Assembly (NCBI GenBank): GCA_050248955.1
Contig: JBFWRK010000001.1
Location: 124,001 to 188,000 of the forward strand
Source of the DNA: JBFWRK01 sp050248955
GTDB lineage: Bacteria > Actinomycetota > Acidimicrobiia > Acidimicrobiales > Ilumatobacteraceae
Direction: 5' to 3'
Length of the DNA stretch: 64,000 bases
The notes under the pieces are model-generated. The model had not been told where the DNA came from. It made no database searches and saw only the letters and a program-made list of their open reading frames with translations. Below, in pieces: positions 39,204 to 47,963 of the stretch. The position numbers were made by a program, and so were the translations under genes. Numbering within the stretch: the stretch's first letter is position 1; the number at the start of each line of letters is the position of its first letter.

Positions 39204-40309
39204 CCCTTGGGTTCGCGTGGCAGGCCGAGCAGGCGCTCGCCGATGATGTTGCGCTGCACCTGGCTGGTGCCGCCGGCGATGCGCCCTCCCGGCGCCGCAA
39301 GCATGCCAGCCGCATCGGCACCGTCGAGCACACCGTCCATGCCGGCGATCCGGCCGCGCAGCATCGCCGCGTCGAACATGAGCTCGGTGATGCCGAGCTT
39401 CATCAGCGAGGCAGCGGTCGACGCGACCGGTCCCTGTCGCCGCGCCATCCACGTGAGCACCTTGCCGCGGCTCAGCAGCCGGACGAGCTCGTCGCGCTCG
39501 ATCGGCCCGAGCTGCCGGCCCTCGGCCAGCTTCGCGATGCCGGCGAGCCGACGCTCGAGGCCGATCACGCTCGCGCCGATGTGGCCGCGCTCGCTCGTGA
39601 GCACGGCCATCCCCACGCCCCACCCGCCGTGCAGCGGCCCGAGGAGCGCGTCGGCCGGCAGCTCGACATCCGTGAAGAACACCTCGTCGAACTCCGCCTC
39701 GCCCGTCATCTGCTTGAGCGGGCGGATGTCGATCCCCGGGGTGCTCATGTCAACGAGGAGGAACGAGATGCCGTCGTGCTTGCGCGCCTCCGGGTTCGTC
39801 CTCGCCATCAGGATCCCCCAGCCGCTGTAGCGACCGCCGGAGCACCACACCTTCTGGCCGTTCACGACGTAGCGGTCGCCGTCGAGCACGGCTCGCGTCG
39901 AGAGGCTGCCGAGGTCGCTCCCGGCCCCCGGCTCGCTGAACAGCTGGCACCAGACCTCCTCGGCGGCCAGCGTCGGGCGCAGGTGCTGCATCTGCTGCTC
40001 GGGCGTGCCGAAGCGCATGATCGAGCCGCCGGCGAGCACCAGACCGACCATGTTCAGGAACGGCGGGACGCCGGCGAGCGCGCACTGCTCCAGCCAGAGG
40101 CCCTGGTGCTCGGCCGTGAGCCCCTGCCCGCCGTGCTCCGTCGGCCAATGGATGCCTGCCCATCCGTCCGCGTACAACCTGTGCTGCCACGCGATGCCGT
40201 GCTCGATCAGATCGGGTGGGCAGATCGCGCCGTAGTCGCGCGGCGCGTGGGCCTTGTTGGCCTGCAGCCAGGTCGATGCGGCAGAGCGGAAGTCATCGAG
40301 GTCCAGCAC
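39200..40309 (-). CDS. Acyl-CoA dehydrogenase
   Basis: A 369-residue flavoprotein: GIHWPTEHGGQGLT, CQLFSEPGAGSDLGSLSTRA (FAD/acyl-CoA binding), VVNGQKVWCSGGRYSGWGIL and a C-terminal GGTSQVQRNIIGERLLGLP. It desaturates an acyl-CoA at C2-C3; the SQVQ variant and the pairing with CoA ligases nearby suggest branched or sterol side-chain substrates as in FadE-type heteromers. GTG start with TACGGT 7 nt upstream. Confidence 0.93.
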   Translation of the reverse strand: MLDLDDFRSAASTWLQANKAHAPRDYGAICPPDLIEHGIAWQHRLYADGWAGIHWPTEHGGQGLTAEHQGLWLEQCALAGVPPFLNMVGLVLAGGSIMRFGTPEQQMQHLRPTLAAEEVWCQLFSEPGAGSDLGSLSTRAVLDGDRYVVNGQKVWCSGGRYSGWGILMARTNPEARKHDGISFLLVDMSTPGIDIRPLKQMTGEAEFDEVFFTDVELPADALLGPLHGGWGVGMAVLTSERGHIGASVIGLERRLAGIAKLAEGRQLGPIERDELVRLLSRGKVLTWMARRQGPVASTAASLMKLGITELMFDAAMLRGRIAGMDGVLDGADAAGMLAAPGGRIAGGTSQVQRNIIGERLLGLPREPKG

Positions 40310-40316
40310 GGGCGGG

Positions 40317-40322
40317 ACCGTA
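40317..40322 (-). promoter_or_regulatory. -10 hexamer TACGGT, acyl-CoA dehydrogenase
   Basis: Ends 7 nt before the GTG at 40309. Confidence 0.5.
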
Positions 40323-40377
40323 GCCAGCGGTCTCCTCGCCGTTCACCTCGCAGCGACGGGCCTCCCGGCGTGCGGGT

Positions 40378-41271
40378 TCAGGAGAGGAACGGGAGGAACA
40401 TCGCGGTCTCCGCGCCGAGGTTCGCCGGGACGCCGTAGCCCTCGCGCTCGGTGACGGTGGCCCAGTTGTCGCGCAGCTGCTCGGGGGTGAGCTCGGCAGA
40501 GTGGTACCCCTGGCACTCGGCGATGAAGATCTCGGCGACGCGTCCCCCGCCCACCGAGAACACCTGGCCGCTGGCGAAGCAGTCCTCGTGGGCGAGCCAA
40601 GCGACGAGCGGCGACACCAGAGCCGGGTCGAGCTTGTCGCCGAGCGCGCCCATGATGGTCTCCGTCATCCGCGTCAGCGCGAGCGGTGCGATCGCGTTCG
40701 CCTTGATGTTGTACTTCGCGCCTTCGACCGCGAGCACGCGGGTGAAGCCGACGAGCCCCATCTTCGCCGCGCCGTAGTTCGTCTGGCCGAAGTTCCCGAA
40801 GATGCCGGCGGCCGAGGACGTGCTGACGATGCGGCCGTATCCCTGCTCGCGCATCTTCACCCACGCCGGCTGCGTGACGTGGAACGCGCCCTTCAGGTGC
40901 ACGTCGAAAACGGGGTTCATCAGGTCCGGCTCCATGTTGTGGAACGCCTTGTCGCGCAGGATGCCTGCGTTGTTGACGACGATCTCCACCTTGCCGAACG
41001 CATCGATCGCGGTCTGCACGATCGCCGCGCCACCTTCCGGCGTGGCGACGGAGTTCGTGTCGGCGACGGCCTCGCCGCCGAGTGCCTTGATCTCGTCGAC
41101 CACCCGTTCGGCTGCGCCCTTGTCGCTGCCGGTGCCGTCGACGGCACCACCGAGGTCGTTGATGACGAGCAGGGCGCCGCGCGATGCGAGGAGCAAGGCG
41201 TGCTGGCGGCCGAGACCGCCGCCGGCGCCGGTGATGACCGCGACGCGTCCGTCGAATCCGAGATCGCTCAT
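40378..41271 (-). CDS. SDR dehydrogenase, peroxisomal MFE-2/17-beta-HSD4 type
   Basis: A 297-residue dehydrogenase: VAVITGAGGGLGRQHALLLA, VNDLGG, VVNNAGILRDKAFHNM, STSSAAGIFGNFGQTNYGAA with YxxxK (YGAAK). The GGGLGRxHAL and NFGQTNYGAAK motifs identify the 3-hydroxyacyl-CoA dehydrogenase branch used in beta-oxidation of long or branched acyl-CoAs. AGGAGC at 41278-41283 on the minus strand serves as ribosome site, so this gene is leadered, unlike most neighbours. Confidence 0.92.
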   Translation of the reverse strand: MSDLGFDGRVAVITGAGGGLGRQHALLLASRGALLVINDLGGAVDGTGSDKGAAERVVDEIKALGGEAVADTNSVATPEGGAAIVQTAIDAFGKVEIVVNNAGILRDKAFHNMEPDLMNPVFDVHLKGAFHVTQPAWVKMREQGYGRIVSTSSAAGIFGNFGQTNYGAAKMGLVGFTRVLAVEGAKYNIKANAIAPLALTRMTETIMGALGDKLDPALVSPLVAWLAHEDCFASGQVFSVGGGRVAEIFIAECQGYHSAELTPEQLRDNWATVTEREGYGVPANLGAETAMFLPFLS

Positions 41272-41368
41272 GAAGGTGCTCCTGTGTGGTCGGGGATCGG
41301 CAGATGGTGCGCGAACGACGCCGCGACGGTATCGGCGCGCCGACGCCGCGGAGAAACTGCCGCGGTGC

Positions 41369-42724
41369 TCAGCCGCCCACCAAGGCTGTGATGGCCTCCG
41401 TGAACACCTCTGTGTGCCGCTCGACGTCGGCAGGGATGTGGTGCGGCGAGAGCAGCGCCATGTTGTGGAACGGGGTGAGCAGGACGCCGCGGTTGATCGC
41501 CCAGAGGTGCATGAAGGCGTCGAGCTCGTGATCAGCGGCAGCCGCTGCAGCTGCGCCGTCGCGTGGCGGTGGGCAGAACCAGTACTCGGCCCGCGCCCCG
41601 AGCTGTTGCACGCTCCACTCCAGGCCTGCGGCCTCGTATGCGACGCGCACGCCCGCAGTCCACGCCGTGGCCAGCGGGATCATCCGCGCGAAATCCTCGT
41701 CGCGCAGGCTCGTGGACAGGGTGGCTCTGGTCGCCGCCATCGCAAGGGCGTTGCCGGTCAGGGTGCCGCCGACGCCGCTCGTGTCGATCAGCTCGTCGAC
41801 GAGCGCGGTGTGCAGTGCAGCGGCGATCTCCGCCGTCATCCCGTAGGCCGCCGACGGCATGCCGCCACCGATCGTCTTGCCGATCACCACGAAGTCGGGC
41901 TCGAGCCCCCACGCCGCCGTGCACCCGCCCGGGCCGGCGCAGATCGTGTGGGTCTCGTCGATCACCAGCAGCGCGCCGTGGCGCCGGGTGAGCGTTCGCA
42001 CGCTGTCGAGGTAGCCGGGCTCGGGCAGCACGATGCCGATGTTCGTGAGTGCCGGCTCCATCAGCACACAGGCGACGTCGCCGTGGGCGAGCGCGGCATC
42101 GAGCGCGTCGAGGTAGTTGAACGGAACCACCCTGGTCGTCAGCGCGGGGTCGACCTGCGGTCCGAGCGAGCCAGGACGAGGGACGACCTTGCCGCCCGGG
42201 CCGAGGATCGCGAACGCCTCGTCGACGGTGCCGTGGTAGCACCAGTCCATCACGGCGATCTTCGGGCGGCCGGTGAGGTGGCGTGCGAAGCGCAGCACGA
42301 ATCGGTTCGCATCGGTGGCAGTCATCGCCATCTGCCAGCTCGGCAGGCCGAAGCGACGGGAGAGCTCCGCGGCGACCCACGTGGCGTCTTCGTTGGGCAG
42401 CATCGTCGTGATGCCGCGCTGCGCCTGGCGGTAGAGCGCGGCGGCGACCTCGGGGAGCGCGTGTCCCGCCATCGCGCCGGTGTCGCCGAGGCAGAAGTCG
42501 ACGTACTCCCGCCCGTCGACGTCGGTGAACCGGGCGCCAGCCGCCGTGTCGAAGAAGATCGGGAACGCGCCCGGCCAGCGCGTCATCCACGGCATCGGCA
42601 CGCCGCCGAGGAGATGCTCGTGGGCCTCCAGGGCGAGCCGCTCGGAGACCGAATGGGTGCGCCGGAAGCGGTGCTCCTCGTCGGCGTGGAGACGGGCCAG
42701 GCGAGCGCGATCGATCGTCGGCAT
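41369..42724 (-). CDS. Class III PLP aminotransferase (GSA-aminomutase-like)
   Basis: A 451-residue PLP enzyme: DFCLGDTGAMAGHALPEVAA (about residue 72), MAMTATDANRFVLRFARHLT (about residue 135), LLVIDETHTICAGPGG (PLP Asp in DETH) and the lysine in DFVVIGKTIGGGMPSAAYGM (about residue 285). The layout is that of glutamate-1-semialdehyde aminomutase relatives, but heme synthesis context is absent, so it is an aminotransferase or mutase of unknown substrate. ATG at 42724 is set by TACCGT 7 nt upstream. Confidence 0.88.
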   Translation of the reverse strand: MPTIDRARLARLHADEEHRFRRTHSVSERLALEAHEHLLGGVPMPWMTRWPGAFPIFFDTAAGARFTDVDGREYVDFCLGDTGAMAGHALPEVAAALYRQAQRGITTMLPNEDATWVAAELSRRFGLPSWQMAMTATDANRFVLRFARHLTGRPKIAVMDWCYHGTVDEAFAILGPGGKVVPRPGSLGPQVDPALTTRVVPFNYLDALDAALAHGDVACVLMEPALTNIGIVLPEPGYLDSVRTLTRRHGALLVIDETHTICAGPGGCTAAWGLEPDFVVIGKTIGGGMPSAAYGMTAEIAAALHTALVDELIDTSGVGGTLTGNALAMAATRATLSTSLRDEDFARMIPLATAWTAGVRVAYEAAGLEWSVQQLGARAEYWFCPPPRDGAAAAAAADHELDAFMHLWAINRGVLLTPFHNMALLSPHHIPADVERHTEVFTEAITALVGG

Positions 42725-42731
42725 GATCGGC

Positions 42732-42737
42732 ACGGTA
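42732..42737 (-). promoter_or_regulatory. -10 hexamer TACCGT, aminotransferase
   Basis: Ends 7 nt before ATG at 42724 and overlaps the alternative GTG start at 42733, arguing against that one. Confidence 0.5.
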
Positions 42738-42778
42738 CTGCGGCGACCCAGCGCGCCCGCTGGTCGAGTCGGGAACGG

Positions 42779-44395
42779 TCAGGGCGCTGCGGCGCGCGCG
42801 GCGGCGGTCTCCTTGAGCTGCTTGTAGTCCAGCTTGCCGTTCGCGGCGCGTCCGATCGTCGGGATCGGGAACACCCGCTTCGGCGCCTTGTAGGCCGCGA
42901 GGTGCGACTTCACGTGGGCGATCAGCGCCCGCTCGTCGAGCTCAGCGCCAGGACGCGTCTCGACGAGCGCGGTGATCGCCTCGCCGAACCGCTCGTCGGG
43001 GAGCCCGACCACTGCGGCATCGGCCACGGAGGGATGGAGCTTGAGCGCCTCCTCGACCTCCTCCGGGTAGACCTTCTCGCCGCCGGTGTTGATGCACTGG
43101 CTGCCGCGGCCGAGCAGCTTCACGGTGCCGTCCGCGGCGACCTCTGCCCAATCGCCCGGGATCGAGTAGCGCGCGCCGTCGATCACCTGGAACGTGGCCG
43201 CCGACTTCTCGGCATCCTTGTAGTACCCGATCGGCGTGTGGCCGCGCAGTGCGACACGGCCGAGCTCGCCCGAACCGGGCCGCACGTCCCGGCCCTCCTC
43301 GGTGACGACCCGGGTGTTCGGTCCGAGTCGAAAGGTCGCCGTACCGCTCGCTCCGTCCGCGCTCGTGGTGTTCGTCGCCATGCCGATCGCCTCCGACGAG
43401 CCGAGCGAGTCGACCATGATCAGCCGCGCGTTGTGACGCAGCAGGCCGGCCTTCGTCTCGGCGGTCCACATGACACCGCTGGAGACCATGACCCGCAGGC
43501 TCGAGATGTCCCACCGATCCGGCTCGGCATCCAGCGCGCGGAGGATCGGCTTGGCGAACGCGTCGCCGACGATCGACATCGAGTTGATCTGCTCCAGCTG
43601 CACGGTGTCGAGCAGCTCCACGACGTCGAAGTGGCGACCCGGCATCGTGACGATGCAGCCGCCGACCATGAGGTTGCTCATCGCGTTGAACAGGCCGGTG
43701 CCGTGCATCAGCGGCGCCGCCGGCAGGTTGCGCGGACCCGCCTTCACCACCCGCTCCCCGACGACGTCGAGGTCCTGTTCGGGCGGGAGCCTGCGCTTGT
43801 TGTTCGCGTCGAGCGCGCCGAGGAGATCGTCCTGGCGCCACATCACGCCCTTCGGCATCCCGGTGGTGCCACCCGTGTAGAGCAGCAGCAGGTGATCGCC
43901 GCTGCGTCCCCACAGGGGCATGGTGCGCCCGGTGGTCGGCGTCGTGGCGGCCGACTCGTACGGTGTGGCCCACTCCGGGCAGGGGCCGCTGCCGTCGTCG
44001 ACCCACAGCCACGTCCGCACGCGCGGGACGCGGTGCCGCAGCGACTCGATCCGGGGAGCGAACACCCCGTGGAAGATCACTGCGACCGCGTCGCCGTTGT
44101 CCCACAGGTAGACGAGCTCGTCCTCGGCGTAGCGGTAGTTCGTGTTCAGCGGCGCGAGGCCTGCCTTGAACAGCGCGAACAGGCTCTCGATGTACTCGGA
44201 GCTGTTGTACAGGTAGTGCGCGACCTTGTCCTGCTCGTGCACGCCTGTCGCCAGCAGCGCTGCCGCGAGCGAGTCGGCGCGCCGGTCCATCTCGCGCCAG
44301 GTGAGCGAGGCGCCTCCGTGGCGGAGCGCCGGCGCGTCGGGGATCCGATCGGCGACGCGCTCCCACAGGTCGGCGAAGTTCCACCCGTTCGGCAT
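42779..44395 (-). CDS. AMP-forming acyl-CoA synthetase
   Basis: A 538-residue ligase of the FadD type: LLLLYTGGTTGMPKGVMWRQ (P-loop, about residue 180), VDSLGSSEAIGM (A5), GDWAEVAADGTVKLLGRGSQ (hinge region) and the catalytic lysine near the end in IGRAANGKLDYK. It activates a carboxylic acid to its CoA thioester; substrate unknown, but the MWRQDD segment is common in steroid/branched-chain FadD homologues. ATG with TATCCT 6 nt upstream. Confidence 0.93.
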   Translation of the reverse strand: MPNGWNFADLWERVADRIPDAPALRHGGASLTWREMDRRADSLAAALLATGVHEQDKVAHYLYNSSEYIESLFALFKAGLAPLNTNYRYAEDELVYLWDNGDAVAVIFHGVFAPRIESLRHRVPRVRTWLWVDDGSGPCPEWATPYESAATTPTTGRTMPLWGRSGDHLLLLYTGGTTGMPKGVMWRQDDLLGALDANNKRRLPPEQDLDVVGERVVKAGPRNLPAAPLMHGTGLFNAMSNLMVGGCIVTMPGRHFDVVELLDTVQLEQINSMSIVGDAFAKPILRALDAEPDRWDISSLRVMVSSGVMWTAETKAGLLRHNARLIMVDSLGSSEAIGMATNTTSADGASGTATFRLGPNTRVVTEEGRDVRPGSGELGRVALRGHTPIGYYKDAEKSAATFQVIDGARYSIPGDWAEVAADGTVKLLGRGSQCINTGGEKVYPEEVEEALKLHPSVADAAVVGLPDERFGEAITALVETRPGAELDERALIAHVKSHLAAYKAPKRVFPIPTIGRAANGKLDYKQLKETAAARAAAP

Positions 44396-44401
44396 GGGAC
44401 G

Positions 44402-44407
44402 AGGATA
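44402..44407 (-). promoter_or_regulatory. -10 hexamer TATCCT, acyl-CoA synthetase
   Basis: Ends 6 nt before the ATG at 44395. Confidence 0.5.
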
Positions 44408-44460
44408 CGGCGGGGCGCGCGCCGGCACCGCTTCCTCCCGCGTCCGGCTTCCGGCGCCGC

Positions 44461-44530
44461 CGCATCCCCGCACCCTCCCGCCGCCGCTCCCGCCGCCGCT
44501 CCCGCCGACGCATCCCCGCACCCTCCCGCC
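44461..44530. repeat. 22-bp direct repeat in C-rich spacer
   Basis: CGCATCCCCGCACCCTCCCG(CC) occurs at 44461-44482 and again at 44509-44530, with CCGCCGCTCC units between. The 310-base gap from 44396 to 44705 contains this, the palindrome at 44554 and no credible gene. Confidence 0.6.
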
Positions 44531-44553
44531 CCGCCCGTGTCACCCGAACTCGG

Positions 44554-44586
44554 CAGAGTTCTGCACGGCCCTCGTGCAGAACTCTG
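44554..44586. repeat. Palindromic repeat, perfect copy
   Basis: Arms CAGAGTTCTGCACG and CGTGCAGAACTCTG are exact reverse complements (14 bp) around GCCCT. The related copy is at 22314-22346. It lies beyond the 3' end of the ABC permease gene and could act as a terminator stem or as a dispersed element. Confidence 0.7.
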
Positions 44587-44705
44587 ACGCCTTCATCCGA
44601 GGCAGGGGACGAGCGGCGAGCGCGACCTCCCGAGCGCGACTCCGGAGGACGGGGAGGGTGACGGGTGGGACGCGGGTGGGACGCGGGAGGGGCGCGTCAG
44701 GAGGG

Positions 44706-45470
44706 TCAGCCGGATTCCTTGCGGAAGACGCTGGCGCCGAGGGCGAGCGCGATCGCGACCAGGCCGGTCGTCACCGCCGCTGCGAGCCACACCTCGCCGG
44801 CGTCACCGGAGACGTCGAACAAGGCCCGCACGCCGGTGACGACGTGGCTCAGTGGGTTGACATCGGCCAGCGCCTGCAGCCATCCGGGTGCGAGCGACAT
44901 CGGCAGGAGGATGCCCGAGAGGAGGAGCAACGGGATCGCGATCCCGTTCAGCAGCGGCGCCAGCGCGTCCTCGCTCTTCAGCGAGAGCGCAGCGGCGTAG
45001 GACAGCGAGGCGAACGCGGCACCGAGCACGGCGACGAGCACGACCGCGAGGACGGCCCCGCCGAACGACACGCGCAGGCCGAACGGCAGTGCCACGAGGA
45101 TGAGGATCGTGGCCTGTACGACGAGGACCACGACGTCGCGCAGCACCCGGCCGAGCAACAGCGCGAGCCGACTCGCCGGTGTGACCCGCATCCGTTCGAT
45201 GACACCGGCGCGCCACTCTGCGACGAGGCCGAAGCCGACGAACGCCGCGCCGAACATGGCGAGCTGCACCATCAGCCCGGGCACGAAGATCCGCCAGTTC
45301 TCGGCGGCCGTGCTGTCGGCGCCGGAGAGCGGCAGGCGACGGAGCAACGGACCGAACAGGCTGAGGTAGAGCACCGGCTGCGTCAGGCCGAGGATCACCC
45401 AGATCGGGTTGCGGAGCGACAGCCGCATGGCGCGGCGGAACACGAGCATGGTGTCGTGGAGAACGATCAT
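44706..45470 (-). CDS. ABC-2 type transporter permease
   Basis: A 254-residue, six-helix permease of the DrrB kind: RRAMRLSLRNPIWVILGLTQ at the N-terminus, VIERMRVTPASRLALLLGR in the middle (ABC-2 signature region) and PLLNGIAIPLLLLSGILLPM before the last helices. It works with the ATPase 11 bases upstream to export a hydrophobic compound, possibly a drug or lipid. Confidence 0.9.
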   Translation of the reverse strand: MIVLHDTMLVFRRAMRLSLRNPIWVILGLTQPVLYLSLFGPLLRRLPLSGADSTAAENWRIFVPGLMVQLAMFGAAFVGFGLVAEWRAGVIERMRVTPASRLALLLGRVLRDVVVLVVQATILILVALPFGLRVSFGGAVLAVVLVAVLGAAFASLSYAAALSLKSEDALAPLLNGIAIPLLLLSGILLPMSLAPGWLQALADVNPLSHVVTGVRALFDVSGDAGEVWLAAAVTTGLVAIALALGASVFRKESG

Positions 45471-45481
45471 CGGGAGCTCTT

Positions 45482-46441
45482 TCAGGCCGCGGCGTCGTCG
45501 CGCAGCGACCGGCCGGTGAGGGAGAGGAAGACGTCGTCGAGGGTCGGGCGGTGCACGTCGACGGCGGCGATGCCGACGCCTCGCTCGTCGAGCTGGCGCA
45601 GCAGGCCGGGCAGCGCCGGGCCGCTCGCAGGTACGTGGACATGGATCGTGCAGCCGTCCGCCGTGACCTTCGACGCTCCGTCCATCGACTGCGCCACCGC
45701 ACCAGCAGTGGCGAGATCATCGGGCGACACCAGTTCGATGGTGATGCGGTCGCCGGAGATGCTCGCCTTCAACGTTGCCGGCGATCCCTCGGCGACGATC
45801 CGTCCGTGATCGATGATCAGGATGCGGTCGCAGAGCGCGTCCGCCTCGTCGAGGTAGTGCGTGGTGAGGAACACGGTCGTGTGCAGACGGTCGCGCAACC
45901 CGCGGATGTGGTTCCAGAGGTTCGCCCGCGACTGCGGGTCGAGGCCGGTCGTCGGTTCGTCGAGGAAGACGAGTCGCGGTTCGTGGATGAGGCCCATCGC
46001 GATGTCGAGCCGCCGGCGCTGCCCACCGGACAGCGAGCGGCAGAGGCGGTCGGCGAAGCCGTCGAGCTCCAGCTGTGCGAAGAGCTGGTCCCGCCGGGAC
46101 CGGGCGATGTCGACGTCGATCCCGTAGAGGCGGGCCTGGTCCACGAGCTCTTCACCGGCTCGTGCTTCCGGCAGCGTCGAGCCGGACTGTGGCACGTAGC
46201 CGATGCGCCGGCGGACCCCGACGGGATCGGCGCGGAGATCGCACCCGGCGACGGTCGCGGTGCCGGCGGTGGGTTCGAGCAGCGTCGTCAACATCCGCAG
46301 CGTCGTCGTCTTGCCGGCGCCGTTCGGGCCGAGGAAGCCGAGGATCTCGCCCTCCGCGACGTCGAGGTCGACACCTGCCACGGCGTGGACGGGCCCCGCT
46401 CGCGTCTTGAACGTGCGAGCGAGATCGTGCGCGTGGATCAT
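45482..46441 (-). CDS. ABC transporter ATP-binding protein (DrrA-like)
   Basis: A 319-residue ATPase: Walker A GFLGPNGAGKTTTLRML, Q-loop IGYVPQSGS, signature LSGGQRRRLDIAMGL, Walker B LVFLDEPTTGLDP and switch His in TTHYLDEAD. The extra C-terminal 90 residues are the DrrA-type regulatory tail. Ribosome site GGGAGGG 3 bases before ATG. It forms an exporter with the following permease gene. Confidence 0.94.
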   Translation of the reverse strand: MIHAHDLARTFKTRAGPVHAVAGVDLDVAEGEILGFLGPNGAGKTTTLRMLTTLLEPTAGTATVAGCDLRADPVGVRRRIGYVPQSGSTLPEARAGEELVDQARLYGIDVDIARSRRDQLFAQLELDGFADRLCRSLSGGQRRRLDIAMGLIHEPRLVFLDEPTTGLDPQSRANLWNHIRGLRDRLHTTVFLTTHYLDEADALCDRILIIDHGRIVAEGSPATLKASISGDRITIELVSPDDLATAGAVAQSMDGASKVTADGCTIHVHVPASGPALPGLLRQLDERGVGIAAVDVHRPTLDDVFLSLTGRSLRDDAAA

Positions 46442-46550
46442 GGGCCCTCCCCGAGGTGCGTCGGCGGTGTGTCGCGGACAGCGGGACAGCGTACGGGTGG
46501 GCCAGTCCGCACCACCTCGAAATCATCCGCCGCCTCCACGCTCCCGGCCG

Positions 46551-46556
46551 TACCGT
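46551..46556 (+). promoter_or_regulatory. -10 hexamer TACCGT, ATP-grasp gene
   Basis: Ends 6 nt before the ATG at 46563. Confidence 0.5.
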
Positions 46557-46562
46557 TCGCAC

Positions 46563-47954
46563 ATGGACGTGTCGTACTGGTCCGGCGTGCTCCGACCGCT
46601 CTTCGAGGGACGGCGCGTGATCGTGAAGCACGAGGTCGTCGCCGGATCGGTGGCTGTCGTGCGCGCCGCCAGGTCGCTCGGCGCGACCGACGTGTTCGTC
46701 CTCGCGACGAACGGTCCCGGCGTGGGGCCGCTGCCCGAACCGGACGAGGCGACGTGGTGCTCGCTCGATGTCAGCGCAGCTGGGGGGATGCTCGAGGGCA
46801 TCCGCGCCGGCAACGCAGCGATCGCCGCGCTGCCCGCATGGGCCGTCGAGCAGCTCGACCAGTTCGATCCCGACCGCAGCGCCGTCGTCGTCTCCGACTT
46901 CTTGAACGAGTCCCCGCACCTCGGCGGGCGGCCCTTCCTCGCTCATCGGCGGCCCGAGTGGCTGGCGCTCGACGACAAGACGGTGGTCGACGCGCTCTGG
47001 GACCGGTGCGGCGTCGAACGGTCTCCGAGTGCCGTGCTGCCGGCAACCGTCGCGGCCGTCGCCGAGGTGTGGGACCGCTTCGATCGCGGAGACGGTGTCG
47101 TGCTCGCGATCGACGCCAAGGAGGGCTGGACCGGTGGTGGTCACGGTGTCCGTCGCGTGCGGCGGTCCAGCGACCTCGAAGCGGCGATGGCCGAGTGGTG
47201 CGCGCCCGACCGGCTCGTCCGCGTGATGCCGTTCCTCGAGGGGATCCCCTGCAGCATCCACGGCATCGTGTTCTCGGACGACGTGGTCGCGCTCCGCCCG
47301 GTCGAGATGATCGTGCTGCGGACGTCCGACGACGAGTTCTTCTACGCCGGGTGCTCGTCGTTCTGGGATCCGCCACAGGCCGACCGCGAAGCGATGCGAT
47401 CGATGGCGCGCGCTGTCGGCGATCGTCTCCGCGACGAGGTCGACTATCGCGGCGCGTTCACGATCGACGGTGTGATGACAACAGCGGGCTTCCGGCCGAC
47501 CGAGCTGAACCCGCGCAACGGCGCAGGGCTGAACATGATGGCGAGAGACGTCGACATCCCGCTCCAGCTGCTCCTCGATGCGCTCGTCGGTGGCGTCGCG
47601 GCCGACTGGCGCCCGAGGGAGCTCGAGCAGACGTTGCTCGAGGCGTTCGACCACGAGCGGACCGGCGGCACCTGGCGGCTGATCGCGACCGAAGTCGTCG
47701 ACGCCCCCGCCGAGTTCGGGCTCGTCCGAGACGGCGACCGGGTGCGACCGGCCCAGCCCGAGGAGCCGCCCGACGTCACGGGCGGGGTCGGGCCGAGCGC
47801 CGGCGCGAGCTTCGTGCGCGCCATGTTCGTGCCTGAGCGCACACCGGTCGGCCCCTCGGCTGCGCCGCTCGCCGCTGCGGTGTGGGCGCACATCGACGCC
47901 ACCAACGGGCTCGGCGTCGGCCCGCTAGCGGTGGCGAGAGACGTCCGTGCCTAA
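46563..47954 (+). CDS. Orphan ATP-grasp domain protein
   Basis: A 463-residue protein. The C-terminal two-thirds have ATP-grasp character: LAIDAKEGWTGGGHGVRRV (ATP-binding lysine and glycine loop, about residue 180), MPFLEGIPCSIHGIVF and the metal-binding RGAFTIDGVMTTAGFRPTEL then NPRNGAG (about residues 300-325). The N-terminal 110 residues look like a Rossmann-type pre-ATP domain. It should ligate a carboxylate to an amine or thiol; nothing adjacent reveals the substrate. TACCGT hexamer supports the ATG. Confidence 0.75.
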   Translation: MDVSYWSGVLRPLFEGRRVIVKHEVVAGSVAVVRAARSLGATDVFVLATNGPGVGPLPEPDEATWCSLDVSAAGGMLEGIRAGNAAIAALPAWAVEQLDQFDPDRSAVVVSDFLNESPHLGGRPFLAHRRPEWLALDDKTVVDALWDRCGVERSPSAVLPATVAAVAEVWDRFDRGDGVVLAIDAKEGWTGGGHGVRRVRRSSDLEAAMAEWCAPDRLVRVMPFLEGIPCSIHGIVFSDDVVALRPVEMIVLRTSDDEFFYAGCSSFWDPPQADREAMRSMARAVGDRLRDEVDYRGAFTIDGVMTTAGFRPTELNPRNGAGLNMMARDVDIPLQLLLDALVGGVAADWRPRELEQTLLEAFDHERTGGTWRLIATEVVDAPAEFGLVRDGDRVRPAQPEEPPDVTGGVGPSAGASFVRAMFVPERTPVGPSAAPLAAAVWAHIDATNGLGVGPLAVARDVRA

Positions 47955-47957
47955 CGT
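47952..47957 (+). promoter_or_regulatory. -10 hexamer TAACGT, acyl-CoA dehydrogenase
   Basis: Overlaps the ATP-grasp stop codon and ends 6 nt before the GTG at 47964. Confidence 0.5.
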
Positions 47958-47963
47958 GCGTCC

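Noticed and set aside
40802..44587. Very long plus-strand open frame (over 1,200 codons)
   Set aside because: It lies antisense to an SDR, an aminotransferase and an acyl-CoA synthetase with complete motifs. Its product is Arg/Val-rich without domains, a by-product of third-position GC bias.
45551..47836. Long plus-strand frame over the ABC ATPase and ATP-grasp genes
   Set aside because: It is antisense to or out of frame with two genes that carry clear Walker and ATP-grasp motifs; no recognisable domain.
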